This document shows, in pieces, positions 21,049 through 33,700 of a DNA stretch of 64,000 nucleotides. The notes under the pieces were generated by a model. It saw only the letters and a program-made list of their open reading frames with translations. It made no database searches and was not told the DNA's origin. Each line of letters starts with the position of its first letter. Positions within the stretch are counted from its first letter, which is position 1. The position numbers and the translations under genes were made by a program. This DNA comes from Phoronis australis (Eukaryota > Phoronida > Phoronidae), in the NCBI GenBank assembly GCA_002633005.1, contig NMRA01000003.1, forward strand, positions 1,210,031 through 1,274,030, in the 5' to 3' direction.

Positions 21049-21680
21049 TGCACCACCACGATTTAGCTCTTGCTTCGGTATTAAAAGACCTACTTGTTTA
21101 TGGTCCACAGCGTTTGCGAGCGAAACGTTTTTTGTAATGCTTATTACATGTTTTAAATTTTGTGCAATCAGTTCGTTACAAATTTGTTATATTTAACATA
21201 GTCTTCAATTGCCCAAAAGTCCAAATCCGTTTTTTGTGTAGGCAAATGACGCGATTGTTTGGAAATCGTCTTAACTTAATGTTTGACAAAGAGAGAATTA
21301 TGAGTTTCTGAGTAATTCACCAAGGCTTCGATTAAAATTGACATCTTACCAGCAGCTTCTGTTTTTTCATCAGCACAAAGGTTCCATTTTCTTTAAAAAA
21401 TGAAATACTTTTCTTCATTGCACAGTGCAGCAGACGACGGAAACCGAGTCGTAGTGCCCAGCGCCACTGCCGGTCGCCTGAGATATCGCGGGAGAGCCTA
21501 TACTGAGCCATAGTCCCGTTACGATTGCGCCAAGTTCCGAATTTGACACTTGAAATTGGATCTGAGACCCCCCCTCCGCCAAACACTAAAACTGCACACA
21601 TTTAAATCTTGTTTCAGCCGTACAATTTTAATTACCGGGGTTAATTAATAAACTCAACTTTTCCCTACGCTCTTGCTGTT
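21049..21680. repeat. Second tandem copy of the composite's inner block
   Basis: Aligns with 20241-21047 after removal of the nested 156-bp insert. It shares the GGTCCACAGCGTT, TTGCCCAAAAG-CCAAATCC, AGACGACGGAAAC-GAGTCG and ACCGGGGTTAATTAAT blocks, but with many substitutions. The junction is a single N at 21048. Confidence 0.8.
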
Positions 21681-21745
21681 TTATTTTTTTTGCGGCAGCC
21701 AAGGGGGGGGGGGGGNCCCCCCCCCTAAATCCGCCTATGCGTCAG

Positions 21746-23137
21746 TGTCCGTTTTGATTGGTCCTAAGTTCTTATGGACCAATTTCGGGAGAAAGTTCAT
21801 TGATTCGAGTCATACTTTGAAGGTATATTTTGAAAGGGTGGGGTTCCAGTGTCCCTGGTACACTGCCTTTGGGTCCGTTTCGAAATCCCTTGTTAAAACC
21901 CGGGTAGTCTAGTTTCGTGAGGAAGGGGATAAATGATTCTGAACACTGGTGTCTCGAAAATGTATTCACACTTCAGTATAACAACGTGAGTAGTCAAATT
22001 CAGTTCTGTGAAAATGGGTAGGTGAGCCATCACGTGATCAGCATGTACGGGATTGACAAACACACGACTCAGTTTGGAAAATGGAAATTTATTGCGCAAT
22101 ATTACTGGAAACTAAAAAACATCAAGGATATGCAAAGATAATTAATCTTCCCCAAGTTAATGAAAAATGCGTTTAATTTGATTTAAAGACTAAATTCAGT
22201 TTTAATCTCCACTAATCTTCCTACGTCAATAAAAGATTCATTTATTGTCATTTGAATTGTACGTTTTTGGAACACCCTGTAGAACTGCTCGAATTTCATC
22301 AATATCTCTGAGAGTTATTTGAGACTCTAGAGTACTTTGTTACTTACATATCGGATGATATATCGAATTTCCAAACTTTAGTTTGCAAATCAGTTCACTT
22401 AATTATCTAACCGTCAAAAATCATCTATGAGTCAGCCGATTTTAGTAGATGCATAGAAATGTGAATCAGATAACCTACAAATTCGTTGTTTATCAAAATA
22501 GAATATTATAAGCAATCCCCGAAGGCACGCTCGCAGATTCCTGACGGGCAAACGGGGGAATATGGGAAACGGGACATCCCACGGGGTTTGGGGGTACCCC
22601 AAGATCTTTTTCGAATTTGTTTGGTGTTAACGTACATTTTGATCCATTTCAGAGGTAGCTATTATTCTGTTTATGAGTAAAATTTGAACTCAAAAAATCT
22701 TTGTATATGATGGCCAAAACAATTACAGTTCTTTGTAAATCCGTTAGACAAGTGTACTCTGTACACGGTCATCAAAAATCGTATCCCCGATAGTTATGTT
22801 CGACATGTGCGAAATCTACAACTGCTGGTAACGATCTTCAAATTCTTATGATACTATGGGAAAAGGTATCGACATGTTATCGTTATAAAACCATAGGCAA
22901 CATTCCTTCTGTATAATCCCCATCCATTCGATGGCGGTCTATCCTATTGTATTTTAATACAAGCACTTCTGGTTGTTTAGGTCGAATGTCTTGATACTGC
23001 TAGACTTCACCTGACAGTATATTAACTTAAGTTCAAAATAAACTTCAAGTTAAAACTATACCTTTCGTTTATTTTTGCAAAAAGGAACAACAATACAAGT
23101 ATCTAGACTACCACGACTCATTTTTGTGGGCCCGGTG
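21746..23137. other. Intergenic, nothing recognised
   Basis: AT-rich sequence between the hAT-like composite and the 3' end of the minus-strand gene at 23138. No exon or repeat family is identified. Confidence 0.45.
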
Positions 23138-25868
23138 TTATTCGAAATCGTCTGAATAACTCCACCTCTCTTCATCATCCGAATGTAGCGCTTCTGTAAG
23201 CAGGTTTGTGTTTCTCTCTTTCTTCCTCTTGGCCTTTTCGTTTACACCTTTTTCATTTTTCTTCCTGCAAAGCAACAATTACTTTGCATGAAACGTGTTA
23301 TGTATCACGCCACTTTTTAAAACTTCTGTATTTATAATTAGAAAAAACGGGATTATCTCTACCGCAATCTGAGAAGTCTTTATGTCCATTAAAATATTAG
23401 TTAAGTCCTCTGGAGAAACGAACGATTGGCGAAACTTCCATATGTAACTTGTCGATGGCATGCACAAGTGACCAGCGCCTGAATTGTAACGGACAAATTA
23501 CCAGAAAAATATATTCTGAAAACAAGACGTCGTGGTAACCAAAACCGCGCCATCGTTAACATTAACCGTAAAATAAGCAGAGGCATTACCAAGACGGTAA
23601 TTTGAGATTGTTATCGCCCAGTTGGCGGTTTTAGGTACTCATCTGGTACTGCATGGGCGCGCAGCACTGAAACAAAGTGGTGGGGCTATAGCTCCCCAGC
23701 CCCCTATAGTGCGCCGCCCATGTACTTTGGAATATAGTTGACAGTTTGTGTACCCGTCTGGCACTTCACGTTCAGTTATATTTGTCATCTTATGTCACGA
23801 GCTTGTCAAGTTTATAAATCAACCTGCGTTGCAGGTGTTGTTCACAACAGAGCTATGCCTTCGCTACTCGTATCGATTAAGTGTTGCTAAATGTCCTTTG
23901 GAAATTAAGATTCGAATTTCCGTCCAAGCAATTCTTCGTTCTCAGAAGTTGATACCATGTCGAGCTCGAACATGATTTGACTTGAAATGTAAAAAGCACA
24001 ATACAGCATGGTTTTAGAGATTACGTTTAAATCAAAATCAAAATTGTTTCCCCTGGCCGCACTAATTTATGAGACCCAAACTATTTTATTACCAACATGA
24101 AAACATATTTTTTCTCAATAGTAATTAAAGCGAATGAAAACTGGACATCGTGAATCTAAGTTGTTAATTAATTCGAAATCGGCACCGGCCCCATCCATTT
24201 TCGAAGGTACAATTATCAAATCTTGTCTAAGGCACTGGTAAGAATGTTTTGTCAGCAAACGAAGACAGGCTGCCGCTAAATTCTTCGTTTTTATACTTTC
24301 GTGTTCTTTTTCAAGTCTGAAATTGAAGACAAGCATGTCGCACGCTGGGTTGTGAAGAACGCCAGAGCTTTCACATGACACCATGTATTTAATTTGATCA
24401 AGCCGCGACGGAATTTTAGAGGATGATCTCCAAGTGTTCGGTTCGGGTTTGACCGGATCAGCGTCTCCACTCGGTAGATATGAGTTTATAAATTTTAGTA
24501 TCTAAACTCGCCAAACACGACCTCGGATCTCCGTCACATTCTATGCTTATTAATCTATTTGGCGACGGTGAAATACTGAAAGCTGCAAGTACAAGGATCA
24601 CTCGCAGTTTGCGCTCATATCACGACTAACTGAAGATTATGTGAACGGTGCAACTAGAATTGGGCAATCTCAATAGATTCCATAATTTTTAATATGGTAA
24701 TGAGTACATGTTTTTCGTAGAGCAAAGGTCGGGAGGTCAAAACTGACGTTAATTAAGCATATGAAAACTTAACGCTTTCCAGATAAAAACTGTCAAAGCC
24801 TGTCGTGCGCCGATTTCATCAAAAAGTAGGGTTTAGCGACATGTTTCCTTCGCGTAATTGCATGAGAGTTTGGTGGAGTTCCGTCAGAGATATTTTTTCA
24901 GCTATTCAGTGGAAATCAAGATCGTTTGTGCATTCAATCAAACGTCTGAACCACGGATAAACTAATAAGCCGAGGTGTCCTTAATCATGAGCGCGCCACG
25001 ACTATAAAAGTGGACAACACAGAATATTACACTAGAATAGGATAGGGCGAGTGGAGGTGTTGTAATGAAGACACCTTCACCGGGCCCGTATTTCTGCAAT
25101 TTTGTCAACTATATTTAATTTTTGCATGGATGTTTTAAAACAGTTTTCTTGCCTTGATGAAACAATGAAACGAATATTTTATCATATAATTTACGGAAGA
25201 CAAGAAAAAGTGTTCACAACAAACCTTGGGCTTGTTTTTTTCTCCGATATTGATTTTTGGTTTTGATTTCTGTTATTATACTCTTCATCATCAATAGACT
25301 TAGCGTGATGAGATAAAGCCTTGTGATCTTTCAGTCTACACTCTTTTGCAATCTCGCCTTTACGATTGCGGTAATTGTTCAATAGATTCTTAGCACACAC
25401 ACCTTTGGCGTAGTTGGCTATCATAGATAACTCTGAAATGTTTTTCTCTTTTTTCTTGGACCCTAAACTTGAACAGCAGCGACCTATGCTTCGAGCTCGT
25501 TGCTCACCCATATCCAAATTTCCAAACGCCATTTTCTGGCAAGGTTGTTTCTGCTCCCCATGGGATTGTCGCATGCCATTGTAGTCACTCGCCCTCGGAG
25601 TTCTACAGTTGAGACCAGTCATTAGACTGCAGGCTTGCCTCATATGGAACCTCGTGTGAGGGGACTTGCCAATTTTGGGCAATTTTAAGTCACTTTCTTG
25701 CATCTGCTGCTCTCGCTTCTTCAATGACTGAATCTGTTGCTTCGTATCTTGAGGCAGCCCAAACTTAAAGCGATCACGGAAAGACTGAAGTTGGCAATAT
25801 AAACACAGGTCTTTACGATTTGGAGAACATCTTCTGTCGCAAAAACGCCTATCATAAGGCATCGTCAT
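23138..25868 (-). CDS. Unrecognised two-exon gene, basic 256-residue protein
   Basis: Exon 1, 25868-25225, starts at ATG (MTMPYDRRFCDRRCSPNRK...) and ends AGC CCA AG before donor GTTTGT, in phase 2. Exon 2, 23264-23138, follows acceptor TTGCTTTGCAG and supplies the missing base. The join reads SEKKTSPR|KKNEKGVNEKAKRKK and ends LHSDDEERWSYSDDFE. Phase and composition both fit across the join. The N-terminus has a cysteine cluster (FCDRRC, LCLYC) that could bind metal. The middle is K/Q/R-rich, with likely coiled coil around residues 40-60. The C-terminal third is strongly basic and ends in an acidic D/E/S tail, which could suit a nuclear or nucleic-acid-binding protein, but this is inference. 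No domain is recognised. Further exons inside the 1,960-bp intron are not excluded. Two candidate upstream codons in the same frame are not ATG. Confidence 0.6.
23652..23721. mobile_element. Short palindromic MITE (family R5), copy 1
   Basis: Begins CATGGGCGCGCAGCACTGAA and ends GTGCGCCGCCCAT; the ends are inverted complements. The middle GTGG-GGGGCTATAGCTCC-CAGCCCC matches the paired copies at 55369 and 55440. TACT occurs on both flanks, a possible target duplication. It lies in the intron of the unrecognised gene. Confidence 0.65.
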
Positions 25869-26227
25869 TGATTGCAAACCTCAAATAGTACATCTTACCG
25901 CATTCAGACTCAGTTATACACACAAGAGCGCAATACATGTGACGTAATAAAACGTGCTGTCATCAACATATCCATAGTAACAAAAGACGTGTGACTCAGC
26001 AAGAGACTGGATGCGGAAAATATAAAGAGAGGGGAGAGGGCCGCAAGCGTGATGGAGAAGGAGCAAAATAAGGATCACTGGCGAATCTAGGATGTCAAAA
26101 GGGGCTGGTTAACAACACCACTAGTTTATTCGATGCTATTTGTCTACAAGCTGGATGCACTTGTAACATGGGTGAGCATAGGCTTATATGTGGAAGAAAG
26201 TTGCTCCAAAATAATTTAAATATGCTT
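25869..26227. other. Upstream of the unrecognised gene; hAT-like end at 26089
   Basis: No exon is found. CACTGGCGAATCTAGGATGTC near 26087 resembles the left end of family R4, suggesting that the repeat block to the right began as, or carried in, such an element. No matching right end was located. Confidence 0.35.
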
Positions 26228-27178
26228 TTGTCTTACAATTACTTCTTTTTCATACTTTTTGTTGAAATATATATCACATTTTACATATTCTTTCATCTGA
26301 AACTGCTCGAAAGCCTGTAAATTCATCACTTGATCAAACCGTTCCAGGTTCGTATATACGAGTGTAATTGGAGATAGTAGTATGGCGATTTTTGAACAGA
26401 ATGTTTTCTACTGCTTGCACTAATAGATCGTGTTTAAATGTGACTGGCAGAACGAAGCCGAGACAATATTTAGATTGATAATCAAGATAAAATTTACGTT
26501 AACTACGTTGTATGATGTAGGACGAGTCAAACGTAGAGGCCGGCGTTGTGTGTGGTAGCGCCGGTGTCTTGGTCGTCAATGAGATGGTAAACATATTCAA
26601 TAACTAAGCGTAGAAAAACACTCACTTATTCTAGAAACTGAGGCAACAGGTGAGGTCTGTCTTTATTAGACAAATGTACAATTTATAATAAGTTACAAAT
26701 CTTTAGGTTGTATGCACCAAACTTTATGATTCAAAGCTCTGCAGGAAATGGTGAACCGTAAACAACTCTTAGAACTTCTAGAACAACCAGAAGAAATTTG
26801 CTATTGTATTGGTCATAATTATGCGGTAATGACCAGCTGTCTGACTACTATTCTATTAATGACCATTACGTAATCTAGTTTACTAGAGAGTTCATCAAAA
26901 CATTTGTGGATACATGCGCGCACCCGGGGGAGGGGGGCTCGGGGGCTCAAACGAACCCCCCGGAATTTGGCGGAACGGGCAAAAAAGGTCCGCCTCAGAG
27001 AAGCAAAAGCCCGAGAGAACGACAAAGGTGCACTAAAAAGGCGCAGACGCACAGTTAAGGTTGTAATCCGTTTTTTTAGTCCTCCCGCTTTTTTGTCAGC
27101 AAAAGGTCCACATCGTCAGAAATTCGAGGCCCCAATATTAAAAGCTGGGTGCGCGCATGGGATACCACGAAAGGGACA
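26228..27178. repeat. ~950-bp duplicated block, copy 1
   Basis: Aligns end to end with 27671-28624 with only scattered differences. Shared landmarks include TTTTTCATACTTTTTGTTGA, GGCCGGCGTT, ACCAGCTGTCTGACTACTAT and the G-rich run before the CGGAACGGGC-like segment. The two copies are separated by a 490-bp repeat and an N at 27670. The right part shares sequence with the hAT-like element in RPSA intron 2. Confidence 0.85.
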
Positions 27179-27184
27179 TTAAAG

Positions 27185-27669
27185 GAGAATGCCACCCAAA
27201 AAACAACCTAATTTGTATCAATTTAGATCGAGTAGTCCTACTCCATAACGACACGTACGGTTGCGTTACCTGACACCTGACGGCAGACGGAGGTGTTGAA
27301 ATTATCCAATGACGTCATCGGTTTCACACGCAGTCTGTTCAGCAGTTCACAACATGGGTTACTGGTGTCATCTTATCGCTTGAAGTCATCGTTTAACACC
27401 AATAAATCATCAAACTTCGATGTAAAACCCTCAAAAATACACCGATTTCTTATAAAAATGTGTTGTTTTATTTCGCTCTTACGGATTTATTGGTATTTGG
27501 ACACACCGTAGCCTACAAAGTTCGGCAGGCCAATAAGGTCCGTAGCAGGAGTTTGGGGTCTGTTCGGAGATAATTTCGAAGTATTTTCCGTGAGATACAG
27601 ACAGGAGAACCTAGATCTGTGTTGTTTAGACTTGTGATTTTTTGAGTTCTAAACACAAAACGCTTGTTA
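27185..27669. repeat. ~485-bp dispersed repeat (family R6), copy 1
   Basis: Aligns with 35447-35942 at roughly 85% by eye. It starts GAATGCCA-CCAAAA and passes GACGGAGG-GTTGAAATTA, ATGACGT-ATCGGTT and ACACCAATAAATCATCAAA, ending at CAAAACGCTTGTTA in both places. No coding frame is seen. Confidence 0.75.
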
Positions 27670-27670
27670 N

Positions 27671-28624
27671 TTGTCTTGCAATTACTTCTTTTTCATACTT
27701 TTTGTTGAAATATATACCACATTTCACCTATTCTTTCATCTGAAACTGCTTGAAAGCCTGTAAATTCATCACTTGATCAAACCGTTCCAGGTCCGTACAT
27801 ACAAGTGTAATTGGACATAGTAGTACGGCGATTTTTGAACAGAATGTTTTCTACTGCTTGCACTAGTAGATCGTGTTTAAATGTGACTGACAGAACGAAG
27901 CCGAGACAATATTTAGATTGATAATCAAGATAAAATTTACGTGAACTATGTTGTATGATGTAGGACGAGTCAAACGTAGAGGCCGGCGTTATGTGTGGTA
28001 GCGCCGGTGTCTTGGTCGTCAATGAGATGGTAAAGGTATTCAATAACTAAACGTAGAAAAACACTCACTTATTCTAGAAACTGAGGCAGCAGGTGAGGAC
28101 TGTCTTTATTAGACAAATGTCACCTGTACAATTTATAATAAGTTACAAATGTTTAGGTTGTTGATTCAAAACTCTGCAGGAAATGGTGAACCGTAAAAAA
28201 CTCTTAGAACTTCTAGAACAACCACAAGAAATTTGCTATTGTATTGGTCATAATTATGCGGTAATGACCAGCTGTCTGACTACTATTCTATTAATGACCA
28301 TTACGTAATCTAGTTTACTAGAGAGTTCATAAAAACATTTGTGGATACATGAGCGCACCCNGGGGGGGGGGGGAGGGCTCGGAGGCTCAAACGAGCCCCC
28401 CCCCTGGCATTTGGCGAAACGGGCAAAAAGGTCCGCCTCAGAGCCAAGCAAAAATCCCGAGAGAACGACAAAAGTACACTAAAAAGGCGCAGACGCACAG
28501 TGAAGGTGGTAACCCGTTTTTTTAGTCCTCCCGCTTTTTTGTCAGCAAAAGGTCCACATCGTCAGAAATTCGAAGCCCCAATATTAAAGGCTGGGTGCGC
28601 GCATGGGATACCACGAAAGGGACA
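27671..28624. repeat. ~950-bp duplicated block, copy 2
   Basis: Second copy of the block at 26228-27178, starting immediately after an N at 27670. It carries another N at 28361 at the start of a poly-G run. Small indels distinguish the copies, for example an extra TCACCTG near 28120 and a missing TGCACCAAACTTTATGA stretch near 28160. Confidence 0.85.
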
Positions 28625-30085
28625 CTGACTCAACTGAAAACCAAAACAAGATAACAACGTTTAAATATTATCTGCAAAGTAATAACAACATAATATAATA
28701 ATATTATCAAATATATTACTGATGGTTGACAAAAACAAACTCTTCAATTTCCAAAACTTCGCCATTTTTCACTGCATTCGTTGTTATATAATTACGCGAA
28801 CATGTGCAGCTTTGCACAAGTACACCTATGTACTACGTGAAAACGGCAGGTTAAAGTATTACGAATGAGCTATTTGCTCCTACAGGCCACGACACACTAA
28901 CCATGATTCGGCATGACGAGCGCTGTTCCGAGGACTGCACTACCTTTGCAACACAAAACATTAACCCTGAACAAACTTCACCGGGTCTTTTAAACTAAAA
29001 CTCACGATTTTGTGCCCGATAATTGACATAGAACGATCATATACGTGACATAACTTTTACATTATAAGAAATACCCATTTATAAAACATATGAACTGGAT
29101 ATTATTCATATAATCGTGCTGTTTTATAAATCAGCTGTTATAGTAAGGTATAAGTAGTCTTCTTACCATGTCCTATGTTGGTCACATCACGTGACCTATA
29201 CAGTTAACTGAAAAGATTTCTGTTACTACCAGACCACGAACTCGGGACTTTTTCACCTGAAGACGCTCTGGATAGTCCAATGCTACCTGAGACCCTAGGC
29301 CGACCACAGAAAACCAGTCATAATTACAGGTGACATCGTACACAAACTGAGGAGAGTACATACATTTATAAATTGTGCTGTTATAAATCAGCTCCGTTGA
29401 TATGGAATAAAGAATTCACTAGTCATCTATGTCACACCACGTGATTCCCGATCGGGACAGAGTTCCTTTCAGACTTATAATAGCCTACACTGTAGGTCAC
29501 GTAATATGACCACAAATTAGTATAGCGTGTCAGAAGACTAACAACTAATAATTATTACTTTACAGATTTTATTGAGCTTGTTTCCTAACTCAGTTTTACG
29601 TTAGTAGTTTCAAATGCACCGGGCCCACTCTCTCAATGTCAGTTTTGATTTCGACCACTATCCGCGCTACATAACTCGGGTCCTTGTTCCTTGCTCGGAT
29701 TAAAGGTGGCAGGATTTCAGGTTTGGAGTGAGCGGACATTCCTCACTGCTCAAGATCAGGATGATTAATTTGGCGGCTTGATGGGCCGTCTAGCCAACTT
29801 CACGTTGGCTTTATTAGTGTCCGACCATGAAGCCCTAGATCAGAGCTTCGTAATAACACAACTCACATTTTCATCAAATAGTAAACTCAAGAAAGATTAA
29901 CACACCAGATAGGGCTATTCATATATTGACTAAAGGCTAACACGTGTTACACACTTTTTGTCGTTTACTTTCTTAGCAAATACTAACGCGTGTTATACCA
30001 CAATATTAGCGTCGAATGGCAAATACAACCGTGTACTAACCCATTCAGTTATCTCACTAGTGAGATAACATTTTGGCGGGAAAAC
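28625..30085. other. Intergenic, nothing recognised
   Basis: AT-rich with many GTGAC/GTCAC words and repeated TATAAATCAGCT-like motifs near 29130 and 29385, hinting at a diverged duplication. No exon is identified. Confidence 0.4.
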
Positions 30086-30155
30086 GAGGCCGCGGGTTTC
30101 GAACCCGGGCCTCAAGAGTTTCAAGTCGCCGACTTTACCACTACACCAAGGGACT
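30086..30155 (-). repeat. tRNA-Ser-like relic
   Basis: On the minus strand it has an A-box-like TGGTGTAGTGGTAAAG, an anticodon-arm-like GACTTGAAACTC (the TGA anticodon context of Ser tRNAs), and a T-arm-like CGGGTTCGAAACCCG. The acceptor ends do not pair and a long variable arm is missing, so it is a tRNA pseudogene or SINE head rather than a functional tRNA. Confidence 0.5.
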
Positions 30156-30759
30156 GTTTTTGCTTATGACATCTTCTTCTGCTTTCCTTTCTAGTCTCTT
30201 TGCCAAACTATTTTTCTATGGAGTACGTCACAAAATGTCTTCGATTTCTGGAACATGTTGATTGACAGTTCCGGCAAATGAGGCCATTCGTTTTCAGCCC
30301 TGTGTTGTGTACGTTTGTTGTCTTGGAGTGCATAATCTTCTTACGAATGTGACAACATGTACACTGTAATATTCGAGTCCTAAATATAGAGTGAGTTTGC
30401 TTGTGCAACGCGACCAATCTGTCTGTAACTGGAACACGTTTTGTCTAGTGAATTTTGCGTTTGTCAGTCAAGAAATAAAACAAACGCCTGAAGTCAGTCG
30501 TCGTCACGCGGCGAGTTTGAACGCTGACGACACAGCTCACTTTCGTATTTGTTTGCAGTGACGTAATTTTTTTAAGAAAGGTGTTGTCAGTCATGATGAT
30601 AATTAGTGCAGAAGTTTTTACAGTTTGAAAATTCATGGGCCCGGGGGAGAGTGGGTTGAGATTATGGGTCATATTTGCACACAAATACACCGATTTCCGC
30701 AAATTGAGCTTTTGGAGCGAAAAACTGAAATGAAGTATTTGTTGTGATTATTTACGTTC
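30156..30759. other. 3' flank of the SLC10-like gene
   Basis: No exon or known repeat is seen. Presumably it includes the 3'UTR of the minus-strand transporter, but no convincing poly(A) signal was found on that strand close to the stop. Confidence 0.35.
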
Positions 30760-33700
30760 TTAGATCCTGGTTACATTTTCAAAGTCATTCGTGAACCCTG
30801 TATTAACTTGGCCGTCTGCCATCTTGTAAGAGTCCACCTCCTCGCTGGTTTCGTCGCCGCTAACAGACATCGAGCTCGCTTCAGCTTCGTGAAACTTGGC
30901 GTATCTTGGTGAGCATCGCATACAAACCTTGTGAATTACGGCCACTATGATCAAGAGCAATAGAATAAACATGACTGAATAGGACGGCATGATGTACATA
31001 ATGTCTCCGTCCGGCTGTGGCTGAGAGATCGTTATCACGGCTATGGAGAGAACAGAGTTCTGAATGCCTGTTTCCAAGCCAATGGTTTTGATCTGCTGGA
31101 GCTTCCTGCGAAATATAAGAGCCACCAACATGCCCATGATGAGGCCGCACAATGGTAGTAGACTTGAACTTATGAAGCGATCCCAGGTGAAGAGAGAGAA
31201 GATATATAGGCCGTTATAGATGCTCACACCCGTTGTAGCGAGAACGAGAATGAGGGAGAACGGTTGAATGATCTTCGCGATTTTGTCTGCCAGGGAACGT
31301 TTACACTTGCGTATTATAATGCCCGGAATTAAAGGAATTGTGGCCGTAACTAACGTGGTCATAATGTTGAAGTACGGTATGTTTACTGGCGCGACTCCTT
31401 GCGAGAAAAACCTTGCGTAGACAAATAACCACAGTGGCATTGAACCTGCAATAAAATACTACTTGAATTGGAGTAGCTCAGAGTAGAATGTTGCAATATC
31501 TTTGATTCGATCATAATCTAGGATGCTGAGACACAATCAGGGAAAATCAACCACGGGAGCACAACGGGGCCTTGGCCACCCCTTTCACGATTGCATGAGA
31601 AATTCCCAACCCCCATCGTCGCAACTCATTTTGATTTCGCATTCGCATTTAATTGTCCCGCCCTAAATACCCCCACTGCTACTCATTTCATCCCCCCTCG
31701 TTCGCCTACTTTTCTCACGGGCCGCAGAACAGCTACTGCACGGATCGCAGAACACTTACCACGGAGCAAGACCATTCCGCGCCGGGAGTGGAACAATTAC
31801 CAGAAAACTCTTGCACTACCGAGGACAATTAGATAAGAAACGTGCGATTCATAGTAAGGGTGCGTGCGTGTGTGTGCGTACGTGCGCATGCGTGGGTGCG
31901 TCTAAGTGTGATTGTATTTTGTAATTATGGGCACGGGATCTAATCTTTTCACTCGGAATCGAACTCGAAAATATATTTGCCATTAACCGTTCTTCATTAA
32001 TATGAACTCAAGATAATTATTCTGTGTTCGAGTATACTACTGATTTGGCACTAGATGACCCCTAGATTCGAGCTACAAACTTGAGTAAAAATTCTAGGTT
32101 TCGAGTAAAAACTCACAATTTCGAGTTCAAACTCGAACTTGTAGCTTTAACGATGGGTTCATAAAGTACATGGCCATCTACGTACACAGGACAACAGACA
32201 CTTGTCTTGAGGTCATACTAAAGAAGATCGTAAAAGGTTAAAGAAATAACTCGCGAGTTTAATTTCGAGTGAAAACATTCGACCGGCCGGGCCCAGGTGG
32301 TTTCGTGCGAAGTTTTTAAGTCTAATACGAATTTCTGTGGGTGCCTGGTAATTAATTTGTGGAAGGTAATAAGTGTAATTCCTCAATGGTAAGGGTTCCT
32401 TTCTGTAATTAGTATTTGCTGCCTGTAGTAAGCGTTCGATTCTGCGTACCATATGGAGATTAAACGGGAAGCCCGGGTACCCCTCCCGCAAAACCAAAAA
32501 AGCAATATACGGCAAAAAAATGCGCCGAGAGCATGCCATTTCTTGGCAAATATTTATCACTAACAGTTTATTGGTTCATTTAGGACGTTGTGATATTACA
32601 AAAAACCTCGTGTCCAGGAATGTCTTGAAACTGAAGTACTGTGTTAGCTTAATTCCTGATGTATTTCTGAAAGTCCTTGAAGCCGGAACCTCAGTAGACA
32701 TCGCCATAATGCCACATAACATAAAAAAAACAAAAAAACAATAGCCTACCAAAAGCAAGGGTGCACGTAATTGTTGTCATGGTAATACTCAAATCAACGT
32801 CTCCATCCAGAAGCACAGCAAATATATTACTCGTTCCTCCACCCGGGGCACAACCTGTTACAAGCAAACCGAGAGCCAACACGTTGTCCAACTCAAAAGC
32901 CATCGCTAAACCGAAGGCTATCTGAAAGCAAATCAGATTTAACTTGTTAGTAAAAGGTACTAATAGAAAAAGAATAGAATAATGAATACTAGTTGTCTGT
33001 GCGACAGAAGCGACAGATATATTTGAGTTTTCGTTTTACAAAGTTCACCTGAAACCAGTGTCCCATTGTAAGAACACTTGTCTCGTTTAAACATTTTAAT
33101 TTTTTTAAAACAAAGCGAAACGGTGTTCTTCATACATTTCAAGACGATGCATAACGATTCTCAAACGACTTGTTGGCCTTTAAAGTTCTAATACCGTGGC
33201 TTAATGAGCGGCTACATGCGATAAGCCACGACGTCCTCCTCGCTACTAAGATGCAACACAAAACGAGGAATTGCAATGACTGACCAACTGGTTTCCACGT
33301 GATCTAGTTGGAATTGTAAAATAACTAGAGACTGAATTGTCGCAGTTGAATTCTGTAAGGGTTGGCCAGCCCCTTGATTATCTTGTAGGTGTTTTGGCTG
33401 GTAAATCTCCTTTGCGACAATGAAAGTTAAGTAGTAACACAGAGAAATTCCAGGAACCACTTCACGGGATAATTAGATTAATTTTGATTTTCTTTTTCCT
33501 TTTTGGACAGCTTATCAGAATGAAACGCAACTTCAAAATATAAACTATTGCTATAGTCCAACCAGTTTTGCTTACCAGAGGCATTAACACAAACTGGCAC
33601 GTCACGCCAACAATCACAGCCATGGGTTTCTTAAGGTTTTTCACGACGACTCCAATATTCAGCTTGCACCCAAGAATGAAGTTCAAAACTATCTGCAGTG

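Larger units (their letters stand above)
19948..21739. mobile_element. hAT-like composite element (family R4) with 6-bp target duplication
   Basis: The left end CAGTGGCGGATCTAG matches the complement of the right end CTAAATCCGCCTATG. Both sides are flanked by CGTCAG (19942-19947 and 21740-21745), which supports a single insertion. Inside are a tRNA-like head, two tandem diverged copies of one block (20241-21047 and 21049-21680) separated by an N, and a nested smaller element at 20579-20734. The G-rich right end contains another N in a poly-G run. No transposase frame is present. Confidence 0.7.

Noticed and set aside
24115-24384. 89-codon minus-strand ATG frame
   Set aside because: It is inside the intron of the unrecognised two-exon gene. 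It could be an alternative exon, but no splice phase or homology supports it.
30086-30155. Functional tRNA-Ser gene
   Set aside because: The acceptor stem does not pair and the variable arm is missing, so it is listed only as a relic.
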